From NCBI RefSeq assembly GCF_947172395.1, contig NC_069110.1, positions 1,798,001 through 1,862,000 of the forward strand: a stretch of 64,000 nucleotides of DNA. The letters are read 5' to 3'. This DNA comes from Bicyclus anynana (lineage: Eukaryota > Arthropoda > Insecta > Lepidoptera > Nymphalidae). The notes under the pieces are model-generated. The model was given only the letters and a program-made list of their open reading frames with translations, was not told the DNA's origin and did no database searches. Positions 1-12,366 of the stretch are shown here, in pieces. Each line of letters starts with the position of its first letter. The stretch's first letter is position 1. Position numbers and translations under genes: made by a program.

Positions 1-1267
1 ATACTTTCGCTTTGATTCACACGTTAACGAAAATGAACGCCGGAAAACACTGCTTTCTCTCTTACGCAACAGCAGTGGCCACTTCCCGCTCCCCCCACCA
101 ATGTTCTCCCTCCCATTCTATCCACTCGGCACTCCTTACCTATATTTTTCCGAGTAGGAAGTAAGATTGCGCAAGCGCAGCTTTCCAACTATACCCGCGT
201 GGCATTCCGATTTGCGTGCTAGATTTAATGTATGCGATACCTTTGAGAATTACGATTACCTATATATACGAGCAGCCTAAGTGCTAACTGGAAAACATAA
301 TTATTATGATTTTTAGTAAACAGTCATAAACAACCCATATTCGGCTTACTGTTGACCACGAGTCAACTAGTAACTAGTGAAAATCTGCACAAACTATTAC
401 AAAGATTAGCTGGAATAAGCAAACAGACGATAATTATACAACAGATTTTTTTAATAAGTACAGTATATACTTTCATAAGCAATTATTAAAAAGCTGTTAA
501 TTTAAAATTACAAACAGACATTTCAATTTTATTTATTTGCATAGTTATATTTGTTTAATAAGTAAGATTATTATGGCTTACAGAATTTAATATTGGAAAT
601 CTTGAATACAATTGAAATTATAATAGATTGAAAAAAATAGTTAAATCTATTTTAATTTAAATAATATTCAAGTTATATTTAACAAATGTTTATTTCGGAC
701 GCAAAAATATCAATTTGGCGTTTATTTTTAAGTGCTCAGTTGTACTCCGTTATCGCGTAGGTTATCGCTATATTACTATTTACTCCAGATTTCCGTCAAT
801 TCGTAATGATCACTGTATTACTCGTACAGCATCTGAAAAAGTACCTACCATTCATATATATTTTTATGACGCATATAATTTAACAGAAACATCTAAATTT
901 AAGTAAATAAACTGAAATTCATAAACATAATCCTTCAACAGCCGACTATTGCAAGGCCTCCATCGCTACATTAGAGACCACCACGCAGCGCCAATGTGTG
1001 TTGGCGGGCTTAGGGTACTAATTTATGTAATGACCCATACGGTTTGAGAACACAAAAGCAAAAACACTACCATTTCCCAAATAAATTGGGCTATTCGATT
1101 CACAAAGTTCAATATCACAACTTTGGACCCAAAAATCAAATCAACTGATTCGGCTAGTTCCTTATGGCACTTATTTTCATCACCAGAGCTCGTGGTTCGG
1201 CTGTTGGACTCTTATAACCTAACACAGTCTTTTCCGATTAACTCAATTAGTAGGTCGTCGATATATA

Positions 1268-1558
1268 TCGGTCGATATGACCTCTGCCACCGATTCCGGA
1301 AAGCGTGGGTTCGCATCCGGTCCGAGGCATGCACCTCCAACTTTTCAGTTGTGTGCATCTTACGAAATTAAATATCACGTGTCTCAAACGGTTAAGGAAA
1401 AACATCGTGAGGAAACTTGCACACCAGAGAATTTTCTTAATTCTCTGCGTGTGTAAAGTCTTCCAATCTGCATTGGGCCAGCGTAGTGGACTATTGGCCT
1501 AACCTTTCTCATTCTGAGAGGAGACTCGAGCAGTGAGCCGAATATGGGTTGATAATGA
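1268..1558 (+). mobile_element. SINE-A copy (tRNA-derived)
   Basis: tRNA-like head (GACCTCTGCC...GGTTCGCATCC), body GCATGCACCTCCAACTTTTC, AATATCACGTGTCTCAAACG and tail AATATGGGTTGATAATGA. Carries a CACGTG E-box at 1376-1381. Upstream of Pdp1. Confidence 0.85.
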
Positions 1559-1840
1559 AAAAGATATGGTTTTATTGAAAAAAAGTGTAGGCTCGATTAA
1601 AATAGTCGATTGTTGTGTCGAATGGAATCGGTAATGCACTATTTCAAGCTATCAAGTGTAACTCCGACACCGAGTTTACTAAAACAGTGAGTAATACGTA
1701 TGCCGGCTTGGTATTCGGGCACGGATTACTGGAGAAAGTTGTGCGGGTCCAAATGTGCGGTCCGCGCCGCTCTCACTTTCGTTGGCCAGCGAAAGTTGAC
1801 GAACGCCGAATTGCCCTCCCCCACTACGGCGAAAATGTAT

Positions 1841-2040
1841 ATTTTTTAATTTTTTTCCATGACAAGTTGGCCCTTAACTGCGATCTCATTCGTTGTTATG
1901 TGACGATGCAATATATAAGATGTACTTGGAAGAGGTACTAGTTTGACCCAAAACTATGACGGTTTTTACGGCAATGTAGCTACTGATCTGCTAAATCGCT
2001 TGGCGGCACGTCTTTGTCGGTAGGGTAGTACTTTTATACC
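1841..2040 (-). mobile_element. Old SINE-B remnant
   Basis: AAGTTGGCCCTTAACTGCGA...GCTAAATCGCTTGGCGGCAC and TCTTTGTCGGTAGGGTAG; diverged and headless. Confidence 0.65.
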
Positions 2041-3075
2041 CGAATACGCGAAACTAAAGGGTTCTTTACTTAAATATGTTTGTATTAAGATATGTAAGTA
2101 TCTTAAATTAGTTTATTGTACTTCTCATATAAGCGAATTTTTATGCAATTCTTTTGAGAAAATTAAGATCTTACACCAGTATATCCCCAACGCCTTAACT
2201 GTTTATCCAATTTAGATGAATAAGGTGCTAATCGATTCGTTATTTTAGCCCGGTATAACGCCTTTTTTCAATTACGTCAACAATAAGAAAAGTGATGGAG
2301 AAGAGGATTAAGGCTAAAAAAATCTTAATATAGGCTTTTAAATAAATTCTAAAGATAGGAAATAATTGATATATTTTGCTATTCTCCTCGAAAAACCACC
2401 AAGCGAAAAAGTATACCAGTTACCCTAAATTATGTAATAAATTACTAGAAATTATGAAATTAATGTGTGAATTTGGTCGTGAAGTATCTCGGTTTAGACT
2501 ATGAATTTGATTAAAAACTTAATATTGGCTTGTAAATAAATATCAAAACCAGGAAATAATTGATCTATTTTGCTGTTCTCCTCGAAAAACCACCGAATTT
2601 GAGCGAAAACGTAAACCAGGCTATTAAGAAAATAGTGCGTGAGTTTGGTCGGATGTATCTTGGTTCAGATTATGAATCTTTAACCACGCAGCTATTCAGT
2701 CTTTCAGGTTATCATCATACGAGTAATATTGCATGCAAGAGTTGTGTGTTCAAGAATATGTAACTATACATGGATAATTAGACTAATCGGATCATTGCAA
2801 ACATTCTACGACGAATGCGAAGCGTCGATTCCAATTACCCAGTAATTAGAACTGTGTCTCATTGATTCTTTGCCTTATGCTTTGAAGTTATTTTTTATTG
2901 TTGACTTCACAAAGCTTACTTTACAAATTTTGTCTGATTGAAACGTACTATGCTACTGTTTCGGGAGCCAGATAAGTTTTGATTATTTTTGTTGTTGTTT
3001 GTATTGAAAGATTCATGAGATTTAAATTGGGATTCATGACATTTAAAAATAGCTACTACCGTTATGTCAGTAATA

Positions 3076-3462
3076 TATAATTTTCATGTATCATTATTTA
3101 TTATAAATGTAAATAAAATTGATGTGTCTTTCTCTGATTTCGAATTAACTGTGTTTTCTCCAGTGTTAGTAATTATTTACACGGTACGAAAACACATATA
3201 AACTTTTTAATATATTTGTCTTTCTATATGTCTACGTGAACGGCTGAACCGATTTCATTGGAAGACAAATGGTCTTCCAATGAAATCGGTTCAGCCGTTC
3301 ACGTAGACATATAGAAAGACAAATATATTAAAAAGTTTATATGTGTTTTCGTACCGTGTAAATAATTACTAACACTGGAGAAAACACAGTTAATTCGAAA
3401 TCAGAGAAAGACACATCAATTTTATTTACATTTATAATAAATAATGATACATGAAAATTATA
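3076..3462. repeat. Perfect inverted repeat, 191-bp arms, 5-base loop
   Basis: Arms 3076-3266 and 3272-3462 are exact reverse complements along their whole length, separated by AAATG. The inner end contains CGGCTGAACCGATTTCATTGG, a phrase typical of Helitron-like elements here. The identity means either a very young fold-back or an assembly artefact. Confidence 0.95.
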
Positions 3463-3822
3463 ATATATATACTAATAATAATTATAAAGACGAAAGATTT
3501 CATTGATTGTTTGTTTGCATTAAATGAGTTCTGAAACTATTCTTACGCTGTTGGGAAGCTACACTATCCCTGAGTGCTAAAAGCTATATTTTTCAAATGA
3601 GATGGGATTTATGGGAACGGAAACCACGCTGGTCTGCTAGTAATATTATAAAGACGAAAGTGTGAGTGTATACGTATTTTGATCCTTCACACCGCAACTA
3701 CCGAACCGATTTGGTTGAAATTTGGAAGAGAGAGATTAACACATCATCCCGGAAAAATATATAGTTCCCGCGGGATTTATAAAAAAAATTAATACAAACG
3801 GAGCCGCAGGCGTCCGCTAGCA
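3462..3822 (+). mobile_element. Two Helitron-like fragments in tandem
   Basis: The first runs from ACTAATAATAATTATAAAGA to GGTCTGCTAGT; the second from AATATTATAAAGACGAAAGT to GGCGTCCGCTAG. CTAG ends followed by T or C fit non-autonomous Helitrons of Lepidoptera. They abut the 191-bp inverted repeat. Confidence 0.7.
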
Positions 3823-4020
3823 ATGTATAAAAACAGCTGACGGCAGCGCTGGCCGATGGGCGGCAACAAGCGACGGTCGAGTGAACGGTTACGGGCTGAA
3901 GTTGCATAGTTCTCGCTGACGTCATCGCAGCGACTTTCTCCGCGAAAGTGAGAGTTGTCTAGCGAACGGCCCGGAAGGCTGCAGCCTCACACGACAGTAC
4001 TTCCTTCTACGATCCTATTA
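3820..4020 (+). promoter_or_regulatory. Possible promoter with TATA box and CRE
   Basis: TATAAAA at 3826-3832 is followed by about 190 GC-rich bases with a palindromic CRE (TGACGTCA, 3917-3924). It stands just after the CTAG end of a Helitron-like element. It lies about 11 kb upstream of the first Pdp1 exon found, on the same strand, so it could drive a Pdp1 isoform. No downstream exon was identified. Confidence 0.25.
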
Positions 4021-4028
4021 CTGTTGAG

Positions 4029-4427
4029 GTGTCTTGGATACTGGCTTGCACTTCATACACGCAAATATACACTGTCTACCCTTTCTTTTCTTATCCTAAT
4101 GGGGGAAATCTTCCACCTGTTTGGATAGAGTCGGACTCCTACCTAAAAACCCCATCTACCTCCAAAAACGCTGGCAATCCACCTACCACCAATGTCAAAG
4201 TCCGTTTCCTTTTCTCCTTCTCCTTTATCATTAAAGTTTCTGAAAAATTCTTAATTAGGTCCTATTTTTCACTCGATTCTAAAATTACTTTTGTTAAGTT
4301 TACCACCCGGATTTTCTGTCCTAGCTTTTTTGATACTTCCTCTTTCGATTTTAAACTGGACACAGAAAACACTGCACTGCCTGCCTTGAGTATTTTGAAC
4401 CTTGAACTCAACGTTCACACCTACTAA
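4029..4427 (+). CDS. Unassigned 132-codon ORF in a repeat-rich region
   Basis: An open frame of 132 codons (MSWILACTSYTQIYTVYPFF and onwards), pyrimidine-rich, with a Pro/Ser/Thr/Asn stretch (PSTSKNAGNPPTTN). No domain recognised. It follows a possible promoter (3820-4020) and ends where a Helitron-like fragment begins. Its composition would allow a chance ORF or a decayed retroelement. Confidence 0.15.
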   Translation: MSWILACTSYTQIYTVYPFFSYPNGGNLPPVWIESDSYLKTPSTSKNAGNPPTTNVKVRFLFSFSFIIKVSEKFLIRSYFSLDSKITFVKFTTRIFCPSFFDTSSFDFKLDTENTALPALSILNLELNVHTY

Positions 4428-5220
4428 CTAAAAGCTACATCCCTGTCAAATTTCATCTTTGTAAGTCAAACGGTTTTCGAGTCATCGTGATGAGTGTCCA
4501 TTTTCATTTTTATATTAAGATATATTTTTTTTACTTCTGTATTCCTATATGGAACTAAAATATATTGTTACTCGGTAAAAATGTTGTGATAATATGTTTA
4601 TTAAATAAAAGTCTTCATCTTTCTATCTAAGATTCCTAAAATTAGTGCGTACACAAATTAACAAACAAACAATTCATGTATTACTAGTCGAATAGTTAAA
4701 CAATGAGCATATGTGGAACGTTGTTAGAAGCGTTAATAAATATAGTATAAAGTTTAAAAAACTGCTCGACCGACAACCAAGACGAAAACCGTTCACCGTA
4801 ACAAATAGGAAAGCGTCGACGTAACAACCAGCCCATTTCCCGCTTCCGATGTTTCCTGTACTCCCCCTCTCTAACTCTGCCACTACCATTACCGCTACCA
4901 CCACCGCCTCGCTACACGCTCTGTGACGAGTACTGACTGTACTCAATAATGTTGTGTTATCAGACCATTTCTTGTAAAACTATTATGTACGAGTATTTCA
5001 CATATTTATTAATCAATACATTGCGGTAATCCATTTTGATGGTTTTTATTTACAGCAGAAAGGTGTTATTAAATTATTATTGGGTTGTCCCCAATGGGAA
5101 TGTTAAGTTTTTCACAAATCCTGTGGGAACCATGGATTTTTCTGGGTTATAATATAGCCTATGTGTCAATCCAGAGTATAATCTACCTCTTTGATATGAT
5201 ATGATGATATGATAAACCTA

Positions 5221-5530
5221 TAATAGCCCAGTGGATATAACCACTGCCTCTGATTCGAAGGGTGTAGGTTCGAAACCAGTTAGTGGCATGAACCTCCAAC
5301 TTTTCAGTTATGTGCATTTTAAGAAATTAAATATCACATGTCTCAAACGGTGAAGGAAAAACATCGTAAGGAAACCTACATACCCAAAAATTTTATAAAT
5401 TATCTGCGTATGTGATGTCTGCCAAATATACATTGGGCCAGCGTAGTGGACTATTAGCCTAACCCTCCTCTCATACTCAGAGGAGCCTCGTGTTCAACAG
5501 TGACCCAAATATGGGTTGTCAATAAATGAA
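5221..5530 (+). mobile_element. SINE-A copy
   Basis: Full-length: head TAGCCCAGTGGATATAACCA, body to AATATGGGTTGTCAATAAATG. The E-box is mutated to CACATG. Confidence 0.85.
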
Positions 5531-5562
5531 TAATAATCTACCTCCACTATTTAAGTCAGCTG

Positions 5563-5880
5563 ACACTGCGTCATATTAGTCGATGTAACATGGCAAGAGT
5601 TAGCGTCACGCTGACACCTCGACATTTTCCGCGTCATCATTGTTAATGTAACAGGACGAGGGCTTTGTCAATATAACATGACAAGAGCTTGCGTGGTGCT
5701 GACACCACGTCAACTTTGTCAATGTAACATGACGAGAGTTAGTGTTGTGGTAACACTGCGTCATCTTTGTCAATATAACATGACAAGAGCTTGCGTGGTG
5801 CTGACACTACGCCATCTTCGTCAATGTAACATGGCAATAGCCCACGCTGAAGCGACGCTACGGCGATCAGAGATGACGTC
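5563..5880. repeat. 51-bp minisatellite
   Basis: Units start TTTGTCAATATAACATGACA at 5664, 5715 and 5766, with a diverged fourth (TTCGTCAATG) at 5817: an exact 51-bp period. Degenerate units precede from about 5563. The unit is 17 codons long, so one + frame stays open for 70 codons (NMTRACVVLTLRH repeated). This is a by-product of the period, with no coding support. Confidence 0.85.
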
Positions 5881-6267
5881 GTGGCAATAATCAGCTTACA
5901 CGGCTTCACGCGACACGGATCTGCTGGTCTACAGCTGATGGGGATTAAACGTCGTTACAATCCAATATGCACACATTTTCTAAAGAAGATAATATCACAT
6001 CAAGTTTCTCTGTTTTAATATTCATCATCCCCAGTCTATAAAATCCTGGCCCTCTGATATAGAGCTAACATCGTTTTAAATATGTTTTTCTATTAATAAA
6101 CTACACTTAAATTATTATTCACATTAAATATGATATTTGCGGAATTTCAAATATCATATCTATGTGAAGCAGACATTCCGGGCATTTGTTTCTCATTATT
6201 GTTAAGGTGTTTTTTTTACTTGAATGTTAATATATCTCCGCTAGTAATTAAACACAATATTTATTAA

Positions 6268-6445
6268 CAGCCGATGCCCCGCAGTTTCACTCGCGTAGTT
6301 TTCGTTCCTGTGAGAATACCTAAATTATATAATAAAATATAACCTATGACACTCTCAATCGAATTTTCAGTAGATCCAGAGATTACTTCCAACATCACCA
6401 CAAACTTTACCTCTTTATAATATACCTAATAAGTTTACATATATA
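6268..6445 (-). mobile_element. Helitron-like element
   Basis: GATGCCCCGCAGTTTCACTC, ATAACCTATGACACTCTC and ACTTTACCTCTTTATAATAT in reverse; 3' end diverged. Confidence 0.6.
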
Positions 6446-6604
6446 AAAGTGAAAGGTCACTCATCACGAAATCTTAAAAACCGTTTGACGTAGATGAAAT
6501 TCGGCAGGGAGTTAGTAGACATCCGCTAAGAACGCATTTTGCGAGAGGGTTGGAATAAGGAGGTCTAAGGACAGACGAAGTCGCGGACAACCGATAGTCA
6601 TTCA

Positions 6605-6903
6605 TCATTTATCATTATCAACCCATATTCGGCTCACTGCTGAGCCCTAGTCTCTCAGAATGAGAGGGGTTAGGCGAAACAGTCCACCACGCTGGTCCAA
6701 TGCGGATCGGCAGACTTCAGAGTTGAATTAAGAAAATTCAAAGTTATGCAGGTTTCCTCAAAATGTTTTCCTTCACCGTTTGAGACACGTGATTTCTTAA
6801 AATGTACATAACTGAAACGTTGGAGGTGCATGCCCCGGACCGGATTCGAGCCTACGCCCTTCGAATCGAAGGTAGAGGCTAAATATACTGGGATATCACG
6901 GCT
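6605..6903 (-). mobile_element. SINE-A copy
   Basis: Reverse copy, tail TTATCAACCCATATTCGGCT at the left, head ending ATACTGGGATATCACGGC at the right. Retains CACGTG at 6786-6791. Confidence 0.85.
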
Positions 6904-7257
6904 ATGCTAGTACTAGTATTGATTTCTGAGGCAGTACGAAGTTCGCCGGGTCGTCTTTATTATTTAAATCGATACCTACCTACGAGTTAGGAGGAGGTAC
7001 CTACCTAGGAAGAAACAAACAGGACGTAGTTATTTGTACTGTACGCAGCATCGGATCTGTTCAGTCAGTCCTCTCGTAACTCGTAACAAGCATCACTTCT
7101 CGGTAATCATGGGATTGCATCTTTTCCTATCTTGTCTAAATATTTATTTGCGTCTCTTCCGGTCCTATATGCAGTATCCGCTACAGGGACATTGTTGTAT
7201 CGTTATTATTTTCTTAAGTCTTCATCCTTCCTGTGATTATTGCACAACCAATCAATA

Positions 7258-7585
7258 CATTTTTTTTATTCTCTACAAGTTAGCCCTTGACTACAATCCC
7301 ACGTTATGGTAAGTGATGATACAATCTAAGATGGAAGCGGGCTTACTTGTTAAGAGTAGGATGAAATCCACACTTCTTTCGGTTTCTACTCGACATCATA
7401 CCGGAACTCTAAATCGCTTGACGGTACGTCTTTGTCGGTAGGGTGGTAACTAGCTACGGCCGAAGCCTCTTACCAGCCAGACCTGGACCAATTAATAAAA
7501 CCTCAATCGACCCAGCCGGGGATCGAACCCAGGACCTGCGTCTTGTAAATCCACCGCGCATACCACTGCGCCACGGAGGCCGTCA
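7258..7585 (-). mobile_element. SINE-B copy (tRNA-derived)
   Basis: Tail at the left (TTTTATTCTCTACAAGTTAG), body with GCTTGACGGTACGTCTTTGT, and tRNA head at the right (GGGGATCGAACCCAGGACCT...ACTGCGCCACGGAGGC, reverse). Full length. Confidence 0.88.
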
Positions 7586-7729
7586 AAACATACTTTCATA
7601 CAAATTTATAAACTCGCGATTTCATTAACATATAATTCGGTTTATTACAAATCCCGCGGGAACCATAGATTTTCTAAAGGCCTAGTAAATCAACAGGTTA
7701 ATTCATTAACTTCGACGCATGTTTGTTGA

Positions 7730-7860
7730 CATATATAAAATTGAGATTCTATGTAACAAATGTCATCCGGTGTCTACCCTTTCGTGGATATCATACCGTA
7801 TGTAGATGACGTTTCTCAGTTGCTTTACAAAATTAGTGAATAGGCCAGCAGGTTAGCAAT
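7730..7860. mobile_element. Repeat family with AATGTCATC...GGTGACAT motifs (three copies)
   Basis: AAATTGAGATTCTATGTAAC and ATGTCATCCGGTGTCTACC here recur in reverse at 13500-13620 and in partial form at 13670-13900. All are flanked by TTAGTGAATAGGCC or similar words. Short non-coding element, class not determined. Confidence 0.6.
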
Positions 7861-8267
7861 TCCAGTCTCAGCATCAGGTTAGTACGGTTAGACTAAACCG
7901 TAAGTTTTGTCACTTTCTTACTTTATGTCAAATGACACAGACAAAACTTCTGAACAAGCTATCCGACACTTATCAGAAGGTTGTGAAACCAGCCATAACT
8001 CTCCTAAGAATAGTTTAGTTTTTGTGAACTTTCTATTTAAATCGAAACTAGTTTTTGCTTTTGTGGTAAAATGTTTTTTTTTTTTATAGTCTGAACACAA
8101 CTTGAAAGATGCAAGAAAAACGTTGCACGTTCTTGTTTTCTTTCATAGTACAAAGTGCATTATGACTTAATTGCTAATAATATAGTGCTGTCCTATTAGT
8201 TATTATAATTATTATAATAACAAAAACTTAAAGCCATTATCTGTTTATACCATAGACGTATATGAAA

Positions 8268-8330
8268 CCGTGATATCCCAGCGGATAAGACCTCTGCCTT
8301 CAATTCGGAGGGAGTAAGTCCCAATCCGAT
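8268..8330 (+). mobile_element. SINE-A head fragment
   Basis: CCGTGATATCCCAGCGGATA...CAATTCGGAGGGAGT, then it breaks into T-rich DNA. 5'-only remnant. Confidence 0.7.
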
Positions 8331-8984
8331 TTTTTTATTTATTTATTTACAAGAATATAGTAATTTACAAAAATTAAATGATGCAACCTTAAATATATTA
8401 CATTATTTAAAACTTATCATATAAACATGTAATAAATATTTAAGCGATGTATACAAACTAGTTAATTTTATATATTAAATTAATAAGTAATTAATAAGAA
8501 TAACTTTTATTCTACCACAAGCACAGAATTCATAATAGTACAGGTACACAAGTAAAATACCTAATAAATATCACATAAACAACACGAATTCATACTTAAA
8601 ACAAATGATCACTTACTGCGGGTAGGTCGCCGTTGGATCGGGCGGACAGAACGTCGTCATCCATACATTAAAAGTGTTCGTAAATTGGCCCATCAATCTA
8701 AACAAATCGATGTTTAAAAACGCACTTAATTGAGAACTTTCTCCATATTGGAATTAGGTTAAAACACCTTCATTAAGTCCGCCAACCTACATTAGGGCAC
8801 TGCTTTTTTTTAGCGTGATGTATCTTTAGAGAAGACAACCATATAGGTCATTAACCTGATTATGCCTACTTTTGGACACGTATTCTTTACATTCGTATGC
8901 AATTTGTAAAACATATTTGGGTGTCTAAATACGACCATTTAAACCATTAAATTAACACTAAGTTAAAAATGTATGAATTACTAA

Positions 8985-9180
8985 CTGACGCTGCGCGGTT
9001 TCACCCGCGTGGTTCCCGTTCCCGTATGAATACGGAGATAATATATGGCCTATAGCCTTTCTCGATAAATAGGTTATCAAACACTGAACGATTTTTTTCC
9101 TATCTAGTAGTTCCTGAGATTGGCGCGTTCAATCTAACAAACAAATAAACAAACAAACTCTTCAGTTTTATAATATTAGT
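8985..9180 (-). mobile_element. Helitron-like element
   Basis: Reverse copy: CTGACGCTGCGCGGTTTCAC to CAGTTTTATAATATTAGTAA; related to 56153-56331. Confidence 0.75.
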
Positions 9181-9493
9181 AAAGCTGACCAAACTACGAC
9201 TGTCAAGCGAACATGTAGCAGAGTATATACAATAAACATAGTATCTTGTTATAAATTGTTAACTGAGTATGTAACACGTAACTTACGCCACAGAAAAAGT
9301 GGGCATTGTTCATCTTTCCGGGCTTGTAACTAGAGTGTTACCCGACTTACTTCCCGTGTGACGCAAAGTTACAAGAAAAGATACCTTATTGCTTATACTT
9401 TCCTTGTCACTTCTCTACTGCGTGTTATACTACAAACTAGCGAATGACTGCTACTTTATCTGTATTGATATCGGATACCAATGAAAATCTTTT

Positions 9494-9772
9494 ATCTGAT
9501 GATAAGTGATGATGCAGTCTAAGATGGAATCTGACTTGTTAGAAGGAGGATGAAAATCCACACTCGCTTCGGTTTCTACCGACATCGTACCGGAACGCTA
9601 AATCGCTTGGCGGTACGTCTTTGCCGGTAGGGTGGTAACTAGCTATGGCCGAAGCGTCACACTAGCCAGACCAGCACCAATTAAGTAAATCTCAATCGGC
9701 CAAACCGGATCGAACGCTGGACCTCCGTTTTATAACTTCACCGCGCATATCACTGCGCCACGGAGGCCGTCA
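9494..9772 (-). mobile_element. SINE-B copy
   Basis: From TGATGATAAGTGATGATGCA to CACTGCGCCACGGAGGCCG; the tail side is shortened. Confidence 0.85.
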
Positions 9773-10765
9773 AAAGTCTCTACCGCAGAAAGATCAGTGA
9801 AACAGAATGAATGATTGCTTGTAGTTTGGTTTTAATTTAAGAGTGAAAGTCGCAAAAAAAAAAAATTTTGTGATTAAACTTTTTATTTGTTAGTATTTAT
9901 TTATTTTTTTATGTAGCATTCTTGCACTTATGTACTAATACATTGTAGTCTTAGCAATGCCCTGATATGACCTACCCTGAAGGGAAACCTACTAATACTT
10001 ACTATTTTACATTTCACTTTAAATTTAAATTAAATTGTTTTGGACTTTTTAAACTAACTTTATTGTAACCCTGTAGGTACATCTTATCAATTTTATCTTA
10101 GGAACAATCTGGACCAACTAGAGGATCAATCTTTCTAAATTCCAACCTCAATGAAATTCGGCAACTTTTATGGCAATATTATTTCAAATTGCTCCATAAA
10201 TTTCATATTGCTCACTGTCGACACGTATAGGTATTAACCAATTTACGGACGCCCACGACTTCGTCCGTCCTAAGTCCTCTTTAATCAGGCCCTGTCGCGA
10301 AATCCGTTCTTAGCGGACGTAAACTAACTATGTTGGCCTTTCGGATTTTTATAGTTAAATTCGGTTATTTCAATCAGTTTACTTTTGTTCTTGTTAATTT
10401 TTAATAGTTACGAGTATGTAAAATTGAGGTATTGTCAACAACTCGATCACTAGTGTATTGCCTAGTTGTACTAACTTTTTAAATTTGACTATATTAAGAA
10501 GACTATAGTCCTTAATACAACTTGGTGATTTCAGCAAATTCGGTAAATTGTTTAATTTGTCTTGACGTAATAAACATCCATTTTTGCCTACAATGGAGCA
10601 ATTTTATTTGCCCAATGTAAGTGCACCTTGATACAGATGATAGAAGATTTAAGTTTGTAAGCACAAACGAACTGAAATAGGTATGATACAGTATTGAATT
10701 GAAGAGTTTACAGTTTATGATCTGACTCAGGCGGGATACGGACCAATGTTAATTTACATAAAAAG

Positions 10766-11097
10766 TATCATCATTATCAGCCGATGGACGTCCACTGCTG
10801 GACATAGGTCTTGCATGAACTTCCAAACAAAACGGTTTCGAGCCGCCAGCATCCAGCGGCTCCCTGCAAACCGCTTGATATCTTCGGTTCACTTAGTGGG
10901 GGGGTCGACCAACACTGCGCTTGCCGGTGCGGGGTCGTCATTCCAGCACCTTGGGACCTTGGGACCAACGTCCATCGGCTCTTTGATCTATGTGGCCTGC
11001 CCATTGCCACTTCAGCTTCGCGACTCGCTGAGCTGTATCAGTGACTTTAGTTCGTCTGCGGATCTCTTCCTTTCTGATTCGATCACGCAGAGATTAT
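10766..11097 (-). mobile_element. RTE-type LINE, 3' end fragment
   Basis: Reverse strand encodes pieces of the C-terminal tail common to lepidopteran RTE reverse transcriptases (KWQWAGH...GRPPTRWTDDIKR.AG..W in better copies). Frames are broken. Starts with CATCATTATCAGCCGATGGA. Confidence 0.75.
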
Positions 11098-12187
11098 AAA
11101 AAATATAATAAAAGATAAATAATTTTAAATAAATTAGATTTAAATCATGGATTAGTTAGCTTTTTAACTTACACGAACCATTAACTTTTTATATGTCTTC
11201 CTTGTCAAGTTATTGCAGTTTCGTGTTTTATTATATTTATTTGCAAATCATTTATTTCCATTATGCATACAATAATATAATTATGGTTATTTAAATCAAT
11301 CATTTAATAGATTCAGCGTGAGAAAACCCACTTTATCATCATGTTTATAAATATAAACTGTCTAATCTAACTACTAGTCAATCTGTCCGTATATTGCGAA
11401 GTCCTGGGGTGAAATAAATTTACTCGGATTTTTCTTATAAGCAATTCTTGGTACAAGTAGTGTTACAACAACTATAAGCTCTCAGTTGCGGTCATGATCA
11501 GATTAAATCTGAAAATGATGGAAAGTTTATTTTTATTATAACAGTGTGCACAAGTTTTTAACTAGAGTATGCACTATAGTACAAATTGTGCCACAATTGA
11601 AAATACTTTTTCTAATACGGTTTATATTAGGATTATATTAAGTATTTGCATTTATGAAGTTCACACGCCACTACTTGTAACGATGATTTATACTATGTGG
11701 ATCACACTTGCTTAAAAGGTTGCTCGTTTTCAAGATATTGACATTGTAGGTGACAGGTAACTCGGAAGCTGGATTAGTGCGGATCTTTCCAGTGCTTGTT
11801 TGAAAGAAATGGAATAGAATGGAATGGAATTCATTCGTTCTAGGGGCAACCCAGGTGCCTCTAGAGTCAAATTATTAAACATATAGAGGATAAATTCGAC
11901 ACTCAACGGCTGAATGATCCCCTGGGGGTGCTTTTAGAACGTATATTAATTCCACTGTAAGAAGTCAAACATTCAGACATTATTATTCTTTAATTAAAAT
12001 TGTTATGTATATATAGCACGACACACAGTATAGTATGTCTGATCACTTGTTCGTGAAATTACACCAAAAAAGAGTAATTTTAACGGCTTAATTCCTATAC
12101 TCGATCACACCTTCTAGAATTTTCTATATTCTGAGCTTTTAACATAATAGGTTGAAGATGATTTAATGTTAATGTATGTTTATCAGA

Positions 12188-12366
12188 GGGCTTAGTGGCA
12201 GTTTGATACTGTTACTGTCACGTAACGTAAACGCCAATTTCTAAGGAATGGAAACAGCGCCATCTAGTCGCACTACTGCACAACTGTCTCAATTCCTTAT
12301 AAATTTGCGTAAACGTCAACGTGATAGTAACAGTATGAAAATATTGAAAACTCCCACTAGGCACAC
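12188..12366. mobile_element. MITE of the palindromic CTAGTGG family, copy 1
   Basis: Ends GGCTTAGTGGCAGTTTG and AAACTCCCACTAGGCACAC are inverted; TACTGTTACTGTCACG and its complement also pair. The centre has CAGCGCCATCTAGTCGCACT. Same family as 24079-24258 and 28027-28186. Confidence 0.8.

Noticed and set aside
167..174. TTGCGCAA, a perfect C/EBP-type palindrome near the window start
   Set aside because: About one is expected by chance in the window and no promoter is supported there.
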